64,000 nucleotides of DNA from Rouxiella chamberiensis (GTDB lineage Bacteria; Pseudomonadota; Gammaproteobacteria; Enterobacterales; Enterobacteriaceae), in assembly GCF_026967475.1 (NCBI RefSeq), contig NZ_CP114058.1, positions 1,860,001 to 1,924,000 on the forward strand. Reading direction: 5' to 3'. Both the position numbers and the translations under genes were made by a program. This document shows, one piece after another, positions 37,286 through 46,734 of this stretch (within the stretch, counting starts at the first letter, position 1; every line of letters begins with the position of its first letter). The notes beneath the pieces were generated by a model, which saw only the letters and a list, made by a program, of their open reading frames with translations, was not told the origin of the DNA and made no database searches.

Positions 37286-38056
37286 TTACTGTGGCATGTT
37301 CCACTTGGATTTCAGCTTGGCCAGTGTACCGTCTGCCTTCATTGCCGTCAGCGCAGTATTGATCTTCTCCAGCAGTGCGTCATTGCCCTTTTTGACGCCA
37401 AACGCCATCGGGGAAACGGCCATCGGATGATAACCTTCGACCACATGCAGCCCTTTCAGCTTGCCTGCCTTTTCCTGCGCCTTGAGGATAGGGTAATCGC
37501 TCAGCCCGCCTGCAATGCGGCCTAACTGGAGGTCGCGCGCCATATCGGCCGGACTGTCATAGAGTTTGACCTCTTTGGCCACGCCGCTGTCGATAAGCTT
37601 TTGCGAGTAATCGGTACCGGAAGGACTGCCGATGATCTGCCCTTTGAAATCCTTCCAGTCAGTGTATTTCTGTTTGTTGTCATCTCGAACAATCAACCCA
37701 TCGCCAAAAGCGGTGACTTCCTGAGAATAGGAAATGAACTTTTCACGCGCGGGAGTTGGCGTCATGCCGGCGACTATCATATCGATTTTGCCGGAAATCA
37801 CGGATTGAATCAGCGTGGGAAACGGCACCGCAGAGAAATTGACATCCAGCTTTTCACGACCGGCGACTTCACGCGCCACATCGGGCATAAAGCCTTCAAT
37901 CTTGCCGGTTTTGGTATCCAGATAGGTCGAGGGTGCGCTGGTTGGGGGAGATCCGGCGGTCAACATCGCCGCGTGGGACGCCACACTTGTCGCCATCAAC
38001 AATGCAACAGCCATACCACGGCTGACACTCGCGAATGAAACCTTTGATTTCTGCAT
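37286..38056 (-). CDS. polar amino acid ABC transporter binding protein
   Basis: 256 residues with a Sec signal peptide ending near ASHA. Mature domain of the HisJ/GlnH class: TGKIEGFMPDVAREVAGREKLDVNFS, SVISGKIDMIVAGMTPTPAREK, and GVKKGNDALLEKINTAL. It binds an amino acid or opine-like ligand in the periplasm. Start with GAGGAG. The matching permease and ATPase are divergent from 38360. Confidence 0.87.
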   Translation of the reverse strand: MQKSKVSFASVSRGMAVALLMATSVASHAAMLTAGSPPTSAPSTYLDTKTGKIEGFMPDVAREVAGREKLDVNFSAVPFPTLIQSVISGKIDMIVAGMTPTPAREKFISYSQEVTAFGDGLIVRDDNKQKYTDWKDFKGQIIGSPSGTDYSQKLIDSGVAKEVKLYDSPADMARDLQLGRIAGGLSDYPILKAQEKAGKLKGLHVVEGYHPMAVSPMAFGVKKGNDALLEKINTALTAMKADGTLAKLKSKWNMPQ

Positions 38057-38269
38057 GGCTGTCTCCTCTGGATGTGAAATTCGGATGGGTCAGGATTTGA
38101 CCGCTGTTCAATATAATGAATTTTCACCCTTCTCTGTCAAGCCCTAATCCTTAAAAATTGCAAAAAAACGCCGTTTGGAAATAAAACCTTTAAATACAGT
38201 AAATTAACATTATAAACCAGCCGTTTTTCTATCATAAGAAAGCCCTATGACCTCGGGAAGGGAAAGAGA

Positions 38270-38298
38270 TTGACAGGCGATGCCCTGCTCTGGATATT
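38270..38298 (+). promoter_or_regulatory. sigma-70 promoter of the amino acid importer
   Basis: TTGACA at 38270-38275, a 17-bp spacer, then GATATT at 38293-38298 (four of six to consensus). It lies 60 bp before the permease gene. The rest of 38057-38359 is AT-rich and holds no gene. Confidence 0.55.
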
Positions 38299-38359
38299 CA
38301 ATAGAATGAAGAAACGCATGTTTGAGTCTCCCCAAATGCACTGAAAAGGAGAATGCAGG

Positions 38360-39010
38360 ATGGACTGGAGTAGCGTAGGCACCTATGTCCCCTTCCTATT
38401 GAAAGGGGCTGAAACCACGATTTATATCACGCTGATCTCGCTGGTCATCAGCACCCCGCTGGGCCTTGTCTGGGTCGCCGGAAAAATGTGTCCCTGGAAA
38501 TTCATCTCCTGGCCGGTTTCCTTCATTATCAACGTCACGCGCGGCCTGCCGATGATCGTGGTGCTGTTTTACATTTACTTCGTGTTTCCGGACATCGGCA
38601 TTACCCTGTCTTCCTTCCAGGCCAGCGTCATTGGTATTGCCTTCTGTTTCTCCACTTACATTGCCGAAATATTTCGTTCGGGAATCGAATCTATCGACCG
38701 CGGTCAGTTTGAAGCCGCACGTTCCATGGGTATGAGTTTCGGCAAGGCGATGCGCCGCGTGGTGCTGCCTCAGGCGTTTCACGTATCGCTGCCGCCATAC
38801 AGCAATACGCTGGTGATGATGCTGAAAGACTCTGCACTGGCATCGACCATTGCCGTGACGGAAATGACCCGTCAGGGACAGCTGATTGCCGCCTCGACGT
38901 TTGATAACACAACGGTTTATACGCTGGTCGCCGTACTCTATCTGGTGCTGTGTCTGCCTCTGATGGCGTTGACGAAACGGCTGGAAACCCGTCGGCTGAA
39001 AGGAGCCTGA
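38360..39010 (+). CDS. polar amino acid ABC transporter permease
   Basis: 216 residues with five membrane segments. HisM/GlnP-type motifs: [17 protein letters not shown], and the EAA loop [26 protein letters not shown], which contacts the ATPase. There is a single permease gene, so it should homodimerise. GGAGAATGCAGG precedes the ATG. The ATPase gene follows after 1 base. Confidence 0.9.
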   Translation: MDWSSVGTYVPFLLKGAETTIYITLISLVISTPLGLVWVAGKMCPWKFISWPVSFIINVTRGLPMIVVLFYIYFVFPDIGITLSSFQASVIGIAFCFSTYIAEIFRSGIESIDRGQFEAARSMGMSFGKAMRRVVLPQAFHVSLPPYSNTLVMMLKDSALASTIAVTEMTRQGQLIAASTFDNTTVYTLVAVLYLVLCLPLMALTKRLETRRLKGA

Positions 39011-39011
39011 G

Positions 39012-39779
39012 ATGATCGAGATTAATGAAGTCCACAAGCGCTTTGGTCACGTCGAGGTATTGAAAGGCGTAAGTTTCAACGTCAGCAAAGGCGAGGTGGT
39101 CTGTCTGATTGGGCCATCCGGCTCCGGTAAATCGACCATTCTGCGCTGCATCAACGGCCTTGAAACCTACGAAGGCGGCGAGATCCGCGTACTGGATAAA
39201 AAGGTAAACAATCGCGACAAGAGCATTAACGACCTGCGTCGTCAGATTGGCATGGTGTTCCAGCGCTTCAATCTTTTTCCGCACCGTTCCGTCTTGGAAA
39301 ACGTCATGGAAGGCCCGATTCATGTGAACGGCGAATCTCGCGCCGTGGCCGAAAAACGGGGTAAAGATCTGCTGGCGCTTGTCGGTCTGGCCGACAAGAT
39401 AAACGCATGGCCCGCGCAACTTTCCGGTGGACAGCAACAGCGTGTGGCCATCGCCCGAACGCTTGCGCTTCAGCCGCAGGCAATATTGTTCGATGAACCG
39501 ACGTCGGCCCTGGACCCCGAACTGGTGGGTGAAGTGCTGCAAGTGATGCGCACGCTGGCGAAGGAAGGTATGACGATGGTGGTGGTCACGCACGAAATGC
39601 AGTTTGCCCGCGAAGTTGCCGACCGTGTCTGTTTCTTGCACAGCGGCACCATAGTCGAACAAGGACCGGCAGAAAGCGTGCTCGGTAATCCGCAGGAAGT
39701 GCGCACACAGGACTTCCTCAGGCGCGTACTGGGCGGCCCTGCGCCGGCCCACTGCGAAAACTGTCAGTGTCTGGTGTAA
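39012..39779 (+). CDS. polar amino acid ABC transporter ATP-binding protein, GlnQ-like
   Basis: 255 residues. Walker [11 protein letters not shown]-loop [10 protein letters not shown], signature [14 protein letters not shown], Walker [15 protein letters not shown]-loop VTHEMQFA. All match GlnQ/HisP. It energises uptake with the permease upstream. The C-terminus ends in [10 protein letters not shown], an unusual Cys-rich tail. AAGGAG precedes the start. Confidence 0.92.
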   Translation: MIEINEVHKRFGHVEVLKGVSFNVSKGEVVCLIGPSGSGKSTILRCINGLETYEGGEIRVLDKKVNNRDKSINDLRRQIGMVFQRFNLFPHRSVLENVMEGPIHVNGESRAVAEKRGKDLLALVGLADKINAWPAQLSGGQQQRVAIARTLALQPQAILFDEPTSALDPELVGEVLQVMRTLAKEGMTMVVVTHEMQFAREVADRVCFLHSGTIVEQGPAESVLGNPQEVRTQDFLRRVLGGPAPAHCENCQCLV

Positions 39780-39846
39780 ACCTGATTAAAACCTCAATCG
39801 GTATACGCATCGGCACCAAGGCTGTTCCTGCATAAACGCCTGGCAT

Positions 39847-39881
39847 AAAAAAGCCCTGCGCGCGTGATGCGCACAGGGCTT
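39847..39881 (-). terminator. terminator of the adenylosuccinate synthetase paralogue
   Basis: AAGCCCTG (39851-39858, to the left of it TTTTTT on the minus strand) pairs with CAGGGCTT (39874-39881), with GC-rich inner pairing. Typical intrinsic terminator on the minus strand. Confidence 0.75.
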
Positions 39882-39903
39882 GATGTTTCGAGATAATCCG
39901 TAA

Positions 39904-41160
39904 TTAACGAATGATCATCTGGTCACGCTCGGGACCGACGGATACCATGCTCACACGCACGCCCATCAGTTCTTCGATACGCTCGACATAACGCTGTGCA
40001 GCAGTCGGCAGGCTTTCGAAGGTGCGGCAACCGGTGATGTCTTCTTCCCAGGATGGCATCTGCTCGTATACGGCGGTCAGTGCGGCAGTTTGTGGCCAGA
40101 TTGGGTTTTCAGTGTGCTCACCGGCGTAGGCGACACAAATTTTCAAGTCTGCCAGACCTGACAGGCAATCGATTTTGGTCAGCGCGATTTCCGTCGCCGC
40201 CTGCAGCTCGACGCCATTACGGGTGGCGACGGCATCGAAGTAACCCATGTCGCGCGGACGACCGGTGGTTGCGCCGAACTCGTTGGCGTTTTCGCGGAAG
40301 TTGTCCTGCTCTTCCATGGCGGTCACCAGCGTGCCGGTCCCCACGGAAGAACTGAACGCTTTCGCCACGGCAATCACGCGCTCTGGGCGCAGTGCCGGCA
40401 AACCACTGCCGATACCGGCATAAGCGGCGGTCACGTTGGAAGACGTGGTCCACGGGTATTCGCCGTAAACCAGGTCACGGCCCGCGCCCAGCTGGGCTTC
40501 GAACAGCATGTTGGCGTCTTTTTTCTGCAGAGCCTTCAACGGCTCGGTTACGTTGCAGATAAATTCACGCCATGGCGCGGTCACGTCCAGTAACCATGCG
40601 GTCATTTCGGCCGCCGTCTGCTCGAAATCGCAGCTTGGATACAGCGCTTTCAGCTGGGGCATTTTCCAGTCGAGCATGAACTGAATACGTTCCTGCAGAA
40701 CTTCAGGCTGGTTCAACCAACCCACCAGAATGCCTTTTTTCATTACGCGATCGCCATAGGCAGGCGCGATACCCTGACGCGTGGAGCCATAAGCTGCATC
40801 GCCAAGGCGTTGTTCTTCAAGAGTGTCTTCCAATGCGTGCAGCGGCAGGCACAGGGTTGCGCGGTCGGAGATGTGCAGTTTGACTTCAACGCCCGCCGCC
40901 TGAACTTCGGCGATTTCCTGCGTCAGCGCGGCAGGGCTGATAACCATGCCCGGGCCGAGAACCGCTACGCAGTCCTTGTTGAAAATACCGCTCGGCAGTT
41001 GGTGCAGTTTAAAGGTACCAAAGTCGTTGACGACGGTATGACCGGCGTTGTTACCGCCCTGAAAACGGACGCTTGCTGCGGCATCTGCTGCCAGAAAATC
41101 TACGATGCGGCCTTTGCCTTCATCGCCCCAGTTTGCACCTACAACCACAATCGACGGCAT
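39904..41160 (-). CDS. divergent adenylosuccinate synthetase
   Basis: 418 residues. It keeps WGDEGKG (11-17) with the catalytic Asp13 and NAGHT with His41, so it should be an active GTP-dependent ligase that joins IMP and aspartate. It differs from the standard enterobacterial PurA elsewhere: STRQGIAPAY instead of TTGRGIGPAY, FEAQLGAGRDLVYGEYPWTTSS for the FEGAQG region, and TTGRPRDMG where PurA has TTGRRRR. It is also shorter than E. coli PurA (432). From memory these variants resemble PurA of some Firmicutes. It lies opposite a LysR gene, unlike housekeeping purA. Start MPSIVVVG behind GGAG. Confidence 0.8.
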   Translation of the reverse strand: MPSIVVVGANWGDEGKGRIVDFLAADAAASVRFQGGNNAGHTVVNDFGTFKLHQLPSGIFNKDCVAVLGPGMVISPAALTQEIAEVQAAGVEVKLHISDRATLCLPLHALEDTLEEQRLGDAAYGSTRQGIAPAYGDRVMKKGILVGWLNQPEVLQERIQFMLDWKMPQLKALYPSCDFEQTAAEMTAWLLDVTAPWREFICNVTEPLKALQKKDANMLFEAQLGAGRDLVYGEYPWTTSSNVTAAYAGIGSGLPALRPERVIAVAKAFSSSVGTGTLVTAMEEQDNFRENANEFGATTGRPRDMGYFDAVATRNGVELQAATEIALTKIDCLSGLADLKICVAYAGEHTENPIWPQTAALTAVYEQMPSWEEDITGCRTFESLPTAAQRYVERIEELMGVRVSMVSVGPERDQMIIR

Positions 41161-41337
41161 ACTCAACTCTCCTCATTGGTTAAGGGGACATGCTACGGCG
41201 CTATCACAAATATGAGAAATTAATTATAATTATCATCTCAATAAGGATTCCATATGAGCGTAGAGCTAAAAACGGGGCCTTTCAGGCGTCAGTTTTAGCA
41301 AATGCACTTCATAAAACTCGCATCAGGGTTAAACATA
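41161..41337. promoter_or_regulatory. divergent LysR-type control region
   Basis: The 177-bp gap between the synthetase and the LysR gene contains an AT-rich palindromic block (AATTATAATT, about 41221). LysR regulators usually bind T-N11-A sites in such divergent gaps; the exact site is not certain. Confidence 0.35.
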
Positions 41338-42231
41338 ATGCTCGATATCAACTGGCTAAAAACGTTTGTGACCCTTGCCGAACTTCAGCATTTTGGCAAG
41401 GCGGCGGCCGCGCTGCATATGACGCAGCCCAATGTCAGCCTGCACATCAAGCAGCTTGAACAAACCACACGGGTGAAATTGATCGAGCGGAATCCGTTTC
41501 GATTAACCCAGGCAGGGTTTCGATTACTGGAAACCAGCCAGCGCACGCTGATGGAGTTGCAGGTCTGTCAGGCGGATCTCAACGCCATCAATGACCAGAG
41601 TCGTGGCACGCTGACGATTGCCGCCAGCGATATTATTTCCCGCCTGCTGCTTATCAAGCCGTTTCAGCTATTCAAAAAGGCATTTCCGGGCATCGACTTT
41701 ACCTTGCTGAATACAACGTCTTCACAGGCGTCGGAGCTGGTTAAAAGTGCCAAGGCGGATTTGGGTTTTGTTATCGAGCAGAAAGAGAGTCAGCCGCTTT
41801 ATTTCACCGAATTGCAGCAAATCAAATGGTGCGCGCTCGGCAACAACCTTCAGGCCTGGCAGCAACAGCGCCACGGAGAGGATGCCATGCATGCCGATCA
41901 GCCGACGCTTATTCTTCTCGGGCATGACACCCGCACCCGTGATCTGCTGGATCAAGCACTGCCCCTTCTTGATCTGCCGCCCTATCGTGTCATGGAAGTG
42001 GGCAGTGTGGATGCGCAGATAGACTGGGCCGAAGCCGGTTTCGGTGTGGCGATTGTGCCGGAGTTTTCATTAGGCAGTAAGACTCATCTCACCACGCGGG
42101 TTACGCCATTGCCGCATTTTCCGGCTACGCGGCTCGGCTATATCTTGCGTCAGAACCAGACCCTGTCGAAAGCGGTGAAACAGCTATTGTTGTGGGTCAA
42201 TGAGGAGATCGTTTCTTCGCAACCGCGATAA
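41338..42231 (+). CDS. LysR-family regulator
   Basis: About 297 residues. The winged HTH is at the N-terminus (FVTLAELQHFGKAAAALHMTQPNVSLHIKQLEQ, residues about 8-40), followed by a standard periplasmic-type effector domain. It starts at MLDINWLKTF; an earlier in-frame codon at 41302 lacks support. It is transcribed divergently from the adenylosuccinate synthetase paralogue and probably regulates it. The effector is unknown. Confidence 0.85.
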   Translation: MLDINWLKTFVTLAELQHFGKAAAALHMTQPNVSLHIKQLEQTTRVKLIERNPFRLTQAGFRLLETSQRTLMELQVCQADLNAINDQSRGTLTIAASDIISRLLLIKPFQLFKKAFPGIDFTLLNTTSSQASELVKSAKADLGFVIEQKESQPLYFTELQQIKWCALGNNLQAWQQQRHGEDAMHADQPTLILLGHDTRTRDLLDQALPLLDLPPYRVMEVGSVDAQIDWAEAGFGVAIVPEFSLGSKTHLTTRVTPLPHFPATRLGYILRQNQTLSKAVKQLLLWVNEEIVSSQPR

Positions 42232-42290
42232 GTGACAGTGTCACCCAGTAATTACGTCCGTTTAGCACATATTGCTCTATCTCGGAGTAA

Positions 42291-42312
42291 AAACTTACTT
42301 GCAAGTAAGTTT
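42291..42312. promoter_or_regulatory. 22-bp perfect palindrome, probable TetR operator
   Basis: AAACTTACTTG (42291-42301) is followed at once by its exact reverse complement CAAGTAAGTTT (42302-42312). It lies 110 bp before the MFS gene, whose next downstream gene encodes a TetR regulator. TetR operators are palindromes of this size. Binding is inference. Confidence 0.65.
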
Positions 42313-42421
42313 ATCCCTCAGTAACCTTTACCTTAGTGTGATCGAGGTCAACTTTTGTGGCCTCGTCACTGTTCTACACCACAGCTAATTACAGCAATAA
42401 TACTAATTGAGGGTTGAGATT

Positions 42422-43588
42422 ATGTCGTCCAAATGGCCACTTCTGGCGTTGGCTTTGGGTTCCTTTGGTATCGGGACCACCGAGTTTGCGCCTATGGGAC
42501 TGCTCCCGACGATTGCCAACGGCGTTGAGGTTTCCATTCCAACGGCCGGTCTACTGGTCAGCGCCTATGCCATCGGCGTGATGGTAGGCGCACCGCTGAT
42601 GACACTGTTCATGAGCCGCTATCGCCGCAAAGCCGCGCTGATGATGTTGATGGGCATTTTCGTTGCCGGAAACCTGCTCTCCTCCATCGCGCCAAATTAC
42701 ACGCTGCTGTTGCTTTCCCGCGTCTTTACCAGTCTGTCGCACGGTGCATTCTTCGGCCTTGGCGCGCTGGTCGCCACCAGTCTGGTGCCGGTACATAAAC
42801 GCGGGAGTGCCGTCGCCATCATGTTCATGGGTCTGACCATCGCCAATATCGGCGGCGTGCCTGTGGCGACCTGGATTGGTCAAACCATTGGCTGGCGCAC
42901 CACCTTCGCGATTACTGCCCTGCTCGGCGTGATAACCCTCATCGCCCTTGCCCGTTCACTGCCTCAGGGCGAAGCCGGGAAAATGCCGGAAGTGAAAAAG
43001 GAGCTGGCGGTACTGGTGCGCCCTGTCGTGCTGCGTTCGATGGCAACCACGGTGCTGGGTGCCGGGGCGATGTTTACCCTTTATACCTACATCACGCCGA
43101 TTCTCGAGATGCTGACCCATGCCTCGGGCGAGTTTGTGACCGCCATGCTGATGCTGATTGGCGTGGGCTTTACGCTCGGCAACTATATCAGCGGCAAGCT
43201 GGTTGACCGTTCCGTTGACGGCACGCTGATGCTGTTCTTCTCGCTGCTGGCGGTGTCGATGTTTGTGTTGCCGTTTACTGCGACCAGTCACATCGGCGCG
43301 GCGATTTCGATGGTACTCTGGGGCATGATGTCGTTTGGTCTGATTTCACCGCTGCAAATGCGCGTAATGGATGCAGCGCACGAAGCGCCGGGCATGGCGT
43401 CTTCCGTGAATATCGGTGCCTTCAACCTCGGCAATGCGCTGGGTGCGGCACTGGGCGGCGGCGTATTGAGCTCCGGCCTGACCTTTGCCTGGATCCCGCC
43501 TGCAGGCGCGGTACTGGCGGTGCTTGGCCTGATTCTGGTAGCCGCGAGTCGCGGTTCACGCCGTGAACTCGCCGGCGAAGGCGCATGA
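42422..43588 (+). CDS. MFS efflux transporter, DHA1 / AraJ-YdhP type
   Basis: 388 residues, 12 membrane segments. ALGSFGIGTTEFAPMGLLP at the N-terminus and LSRVFTSLSHGAFFGLGALVA are typical of the YdhP/AraJ branch of drug and arabinose exporters. Start ATG at 42422 behind GAGGG; a TTG at 42407 is possible. A TetR gene follows after 44 bp on the same strand, so the pair forms an autoregulated efflux unit with the palindrome upstream. Substrate unknown. Confidence 0.87.
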   Translation: MSSKWPLLALALGSFGIGTTEFAPMGLLPTIANGVEVSIPTAGLLVSAYAIGVMVGAPLMTLFMSRYRRKAALMMLMGIFVAGNLLSSIAPNYTLLLLSRVFTSLSHGAFFGLGALVATSLVPVHKRGSAVAIMFMGLTIANIGGVPVATWIGQTIGWRTTFAITALLGVITLIALARSLPQGEAGKMPEVKKELAVLVRPVVLRSMATTVLGAGAMFTLYTYITPILEMLTHASGEFVTAMLMLIGVGFTLGNYISGKLVDRSVDGTLMLFFSLLAVSMFVLPFTATSHIGAAISMVLWGMMSFGLISPLQMRVMDAAHEAPGMASSVNIGAFNLGNALGAALGGGVLSSGLTFAWIPPAGAVLAVLGLILVAASRGSRRELAGEGA

Positions 43589-43632
43589 TTTCCTGAATAG
43601 ATTGACGCGAGAGAGACGGTAAAAAAGTCGTG

Positions 43633-44250
43633 ATGCACAACAACACTTCCCCGGAGAAAGGGGCCGCGAAGAATTCGGAGGCGGCCCTGACAAAAGGTGA
43701 AAGAACCCACGCCAAACTTCGTCGCCATGCGGCGGCGGAGTTTGCCCGTTTAGGTTTTCACAACACCAAAGTCAGCGACATCGTAAAAGCCACCGGCGTG
43801 TCGCAGCCTACGTTCTACTGCTATTTCGAGAGCAAGGAGATGTGTTACGACGACTTGATGTGCGAATTCCGCGCGCGCCTCGAAGCTCTGACGTTGACCT
43901 TGCTGATTGAGGGTGAGATTCCGGCCGAAGAAGTGCTGGACCGCGTCGCCCTGAGTTTTCGCAAGTTCCTCGATTTTCTGGCCGAAGACCCTGAACTGAC
44001 CCAGATTGGATTCTTTCAGCCGCCGGGTTGCACGGAAACCAAAGCGGGTCTGGCGTGCTGGATTACGCAGAATCTGGCGAAGGAGCAGCAAAGCGGTCTT
44101 TTTCGCAAGGACATCAACGCCGTACAGCTCGGCCAATGTTATGTTGGCATGCTGGACCAGATGGCGCGCATTCCGGGCGATGCCCATCACCGCCGGGAAC
44201 TCAGTCTGGGCTGCGCGCGCTTACTGTGTGAAGGGATTTTGCAGGGCTAA
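43633..44250 (+). CDS. TetR-family regulator
   Basis: 205 residues. N-terminal HTH: FARLGFHNTKVSDIVKATGVSQPTFYCYFESKEMCY (residues about 38-73). The C-terminal effector domain includes the LDFLAEDPELTQIGFFQPPG stretch. It probably represses the MFS gene upstream through the 22-bp palindrome. No clear ribosome-binding site precedes the ATG at 43633 or the GTG just before; it may be coupled to the MFS gene. Confidence 0.85.
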   Translation: MHNNTSPEKGAAKNSEAALTKGERTHAKLRRHAAAEFARLGFHNTKVSDIVKATGVSQPTFYCYFESKEMCYDDLMCEFRARLEALTLTLLIEGEIPAEEVLDRVALSFRKFLDFLAEDPELTQIGFFQPPGCTETKAGLACWITQNLAKEQQSGLFRKDINAVQLGQCYVGMLDQMARIPGDAHHRRELSLGCARLLCEGILQG

Positions 44251-44261
44251 TCGTCCGTGCC

Positions 44262-45194
44262 TTACTTGAACAGATTATCCAGCCTGTCGTCGTCGATGCC
44301 CGCCGGTTCAAGATGCGCGGTGACATCGGCGGAGACGAACAGCAGGCGCACGGCGGCTTCGGCCGCGTCGCCGATATCGTGCCCGACATCCACCGACAAT
44401 TTTCCGTCAACCTCTACGTGAAACTCGACGAAAACACGATCGCCGCCGTTACGGGTGCGGATGTCGTGCACCCCTTTGACCCCTTCGCAACTCAGTACGG
44501 CAGTGCGTACCCGCCTGCGGTCTTCGACGTCCAGCTCGCGGTCCAGCAGTTGTTTTAAAGCATCCGCCGCCATGCCTCTGGCGTTCCACAACATATAGAA
44601 AGAGATAAGCAACGCGCCTACGGAGTCGGAACGGGTCCAGCCCAGATAATGCTCGAGCACCAGCGCGACCAGCACGGCAACATTGACGGCGACGTCGGTG
44701 ATGTAGTGCGCCCGGTCGGCAGCGATGGCCGTGGAGGCGGTACGTTTCACCACAAAGCTCTGCATCAGGACCAGCCCCGTCGCGGCCAGTGAACTGAAGA
44801 TAATGACCCAGATGCCAAGCCCAAGCTCCGCCAGCGGCTGCGGGTGAATGATTCGCCCAATTGATTCGCCACCCAATACTAGACCTGCCCCGCCCAACAG
44901 CAGCGCCTGCACAAAGGCCGCCACCGCCTCGGCTTTACCGTGGCCGTAACGGTGCCCCTTGTCGGCCGGACGTCCGGCATAGCGCACGCCGATGAGGGTG
45001 ACCAGCGACGCCAGCACATCGACCAGACCGTCGGCCGCCGAAGTCAGCAGCGCTATCGAACCCGTTGCCGCCCAGGCCCAGACTTTGATGCCGACCAGCA
45101 CCAGCGCCACGACGAGCGAGACCATCGACGCCATACGCGTCAACTTTCTATGGGGTATGTTTTGACTTTCGGGAGAAGTCACTGAATTTGCCAC
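44262..45194 (-). CDS. CDF-family metal efflux pump, FieF-like
   Basis: 310 residues with six membrane segments. The metal site is ADGLVDVLAS in helix 2 and HYITDVAVN in helix 5 (DxxxD / HxxxD as in E. coli FieF). GHRYGHGKAEA forms the conserved loop, and the C-terminal cytoplasmic domain is VHDIRTRNGGDRVFVEFHVEV. It exports Zn2+ or Fe2+ in exchange for H+. It has an N-terminal extension of about 15 residues relative to FieF. It converges with the TetR gene. Confidence 0.87.
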   Translation of the reverse strand: MANSVTSPESQNIPHRKLTRMASMVSLVVALVLVGIKVWAWAATGSIALLTSAADGLVDVLASLVTLIGVRYAGRPADKGHRYGHGKAEAVAAFVQALLLGGAGLVLGGESIGRIIHPQPLAELGLGIWVIIFSSLAATGLVLMQSFVVKRTASTAIAADRAHYITDVAVNVAVLVALVLEHYLGWTRSDSVGALLISFYMLWNARGMAADALKQLLDRELDVEDRRRVRTAVLSCEGVKGVHDIRTRNGGDRVFVEFHVEVDGKLSVDVGHDIGDAAEAAVRLLFVSADVTAHLEPAGIDDDRLDNLFK

Positions 45195-45477
45195 ACGCGT
45201 ATCCTGAATTATAACTTTCTAATTATGATGAGAGGCTGTTTCACAATGGCAGCGGATAGGAATTAACCCTATAAAACGGCGCACTTTTGGAGGTGAAATT
45301 TTGCTGCCGAGAGCGCCACTTTGCCACTTTTTGCTCTTGCCTAAAAGAATTTTTCAAAGGGGGATAAATAAACCTTATGAGATTGGCTAAAAGGTAAACG
45401 TACTGACTTAAATTTACTTGCTTTTACATCAAATTCTTCTAGGGTAAAACGAGCTTCTTTTAGATCCTCGTCCAGGC
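45195..45477. other. divergent intergenic region, metal pump / efflux operon
   Basis: No gene and no clear operator seen. AT-rich from 45195 to 45240 and 45340 to 45470, presumably with both promoters. Confidence 0.4.
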
Positions 45478-46734
45478 ATGTTCCATGCCGACTTTTTGAT
45501 GAGCAACACTACTAGCGATCATAACTTTATGACTGACAACAAAAAAGAACCGACCCAGCACAGCAACGATGCTTCCGAAAACAACCATTCCACGATCAAC
45601 TCTTCACACATAAAATCCGGCGAAGGCCATAGCAATCCTGATGCGGACAAAGATGGGCAGCAGCAGGACGGCAATGATAAAAATGATGAAAAGGGCAAAG
45701 GCCCGGGCAAAAAGCCGCTGATCATTTTGGGCATCGTGGTGCTTGTCATCATTATTGTGGCCGCGATTTTCTGGTTCCTGAATCGTAATCTGGAAACCAC
45801 CGACGACGCCTTCACCGAAGGCAATACCGTGACTGTGGCACCAAAGATTGCCGGTTATGTGGTGAATCTGGCGGTTCAGGACAACCAGTTCGTGAAGAAA
45901 GGCCAGCTGGTCGTTCAGATTGACCCGCGTGACGCCACGGCGCAGCGCGATCAGGCCAGCGCACAGCTGGGTCTGGCGGAGTCTCAGCTGCACCAGGCGC
46001 AGGTGCAGTATGACCTGGCGAAAGTGCAATACCCGGCGCAGCTTGCGCAGGCAAAAGCCCAGCAGGCGCGTGCCGAAGCCAACTTGCTGAATGCAACCTC
46101 CGATTATCGTCGTCAGCGCGGCGTTGACCCACGCGCGACTTCACAGCAAAACATCGATACCGCCAATGCGCAGCTGCGTTCTGCGAGTGCGGAAGTTGAA
46201 AACGCCAAGGCGCAGGTGCAGGTTGCCGCGCAGGTTCAGCTGCAGATTCGCAATGCCGAAACCAACGTCGAAGCGCGCCAGCAGCAGGTCCAGCAGGCCA
46301 AGGCCCAGCTGGAAACCGCCAACCTGAATTTGTCGTATGCCGACGTTCGTGCGCCGTTTGATGGTTACGTGACCAAGCGTAACGTTCAACTGGGTACGCT
46401 GGTTCAGGCCGGCACTTCGCTGTTCTCGCTGGTTTCGCCAGACATCTGGATCACCGCGAACTTCAAGGAGTCCCAGCTTGAGCGCATGAATCCGGGTGAC
46501 AAGGTGGTCGTTAAAATCGATGCCTATCCCGATATCGAACTGCACGGCCATGTCGACAGTATTCAGCAGGGAACGGGTTCCCGCTTCTCGGCCTTCCCGT
46601 CTGAAAATGCGACCGGCAACTATGTGAAGATTGTTCAGCGCGTACCGGTCAAGATTGTCGTCGACAGCGGTCTGGATCCGAAAAAACCTCTGCCGCTCGG
46701 CCTGTCGGTCGACCCGTCGGTAACCGTTGAATGA
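45478..46734 (+). CDS. HlyD/EmrA-family membrane fusion protein
   Basis: 418 residues. The first 80 are hydrophilic and Asn/Asp/Lys-rich. One membrane helix (IILGIVVLVIIIVAAIFWFL) follows, then the DDAFTEGNTVTVAPKIAGYV motif typical of EmrA, a long coiled-coil hairpin (residues about 150-290) and a beta-barrel. It links the inner-membrane pump to the outer-membrane channel. The exact start is uncertain: ATGs at 45478, 45499 and 45529 are in frame and none has a good ribosome-binding site. It overlaps the MFS gene by 4 bp. Confidence 0.87.
   Translation: MFHADFLMSNTTSDHNFMTDNKKEPTQHSNDASENNHSTINSSHIKSGEGHSNPDADKDGQQQDGNDKNDEKGKGPGKKPLIILGIVVLVIIIVAAIFWFLNRNLETTDDAFTEGNTVTVAPKIAGYVVNLAVQDNQFVKKGQLVVQIDPRDATAQRDQASAQLGLAESQLHQAQVQYDLAKVQYPAQLAQAKAQQARAEANLLNATSDYRRQRGVDPRATSQQNIDTANAQLRSASAEVENAKAQVQVAAQVQLQIRNAETNVEARQQQVQQAKAQLETANLNLSYADVRAPFDGYVTKRNVQLGTLVQAGTSLFSLVSPDIWITANFKESQLERMNPGDKVVVKIDAYPDIELHGHVDSIQQGTGSRFSAFPSENATGNYVKIVQRVPVKIVVDSGLDPKKPLPLGLSVDPSVTVE

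Noticed and set aside
39904..41160. Phage-type PurZ (2-aminoadenylosuccinate synthetase)
   Set aside because: The catalytic Asp in WGDEGKG is kept and the length is near bacterial PurA; no phage genes are nearby.
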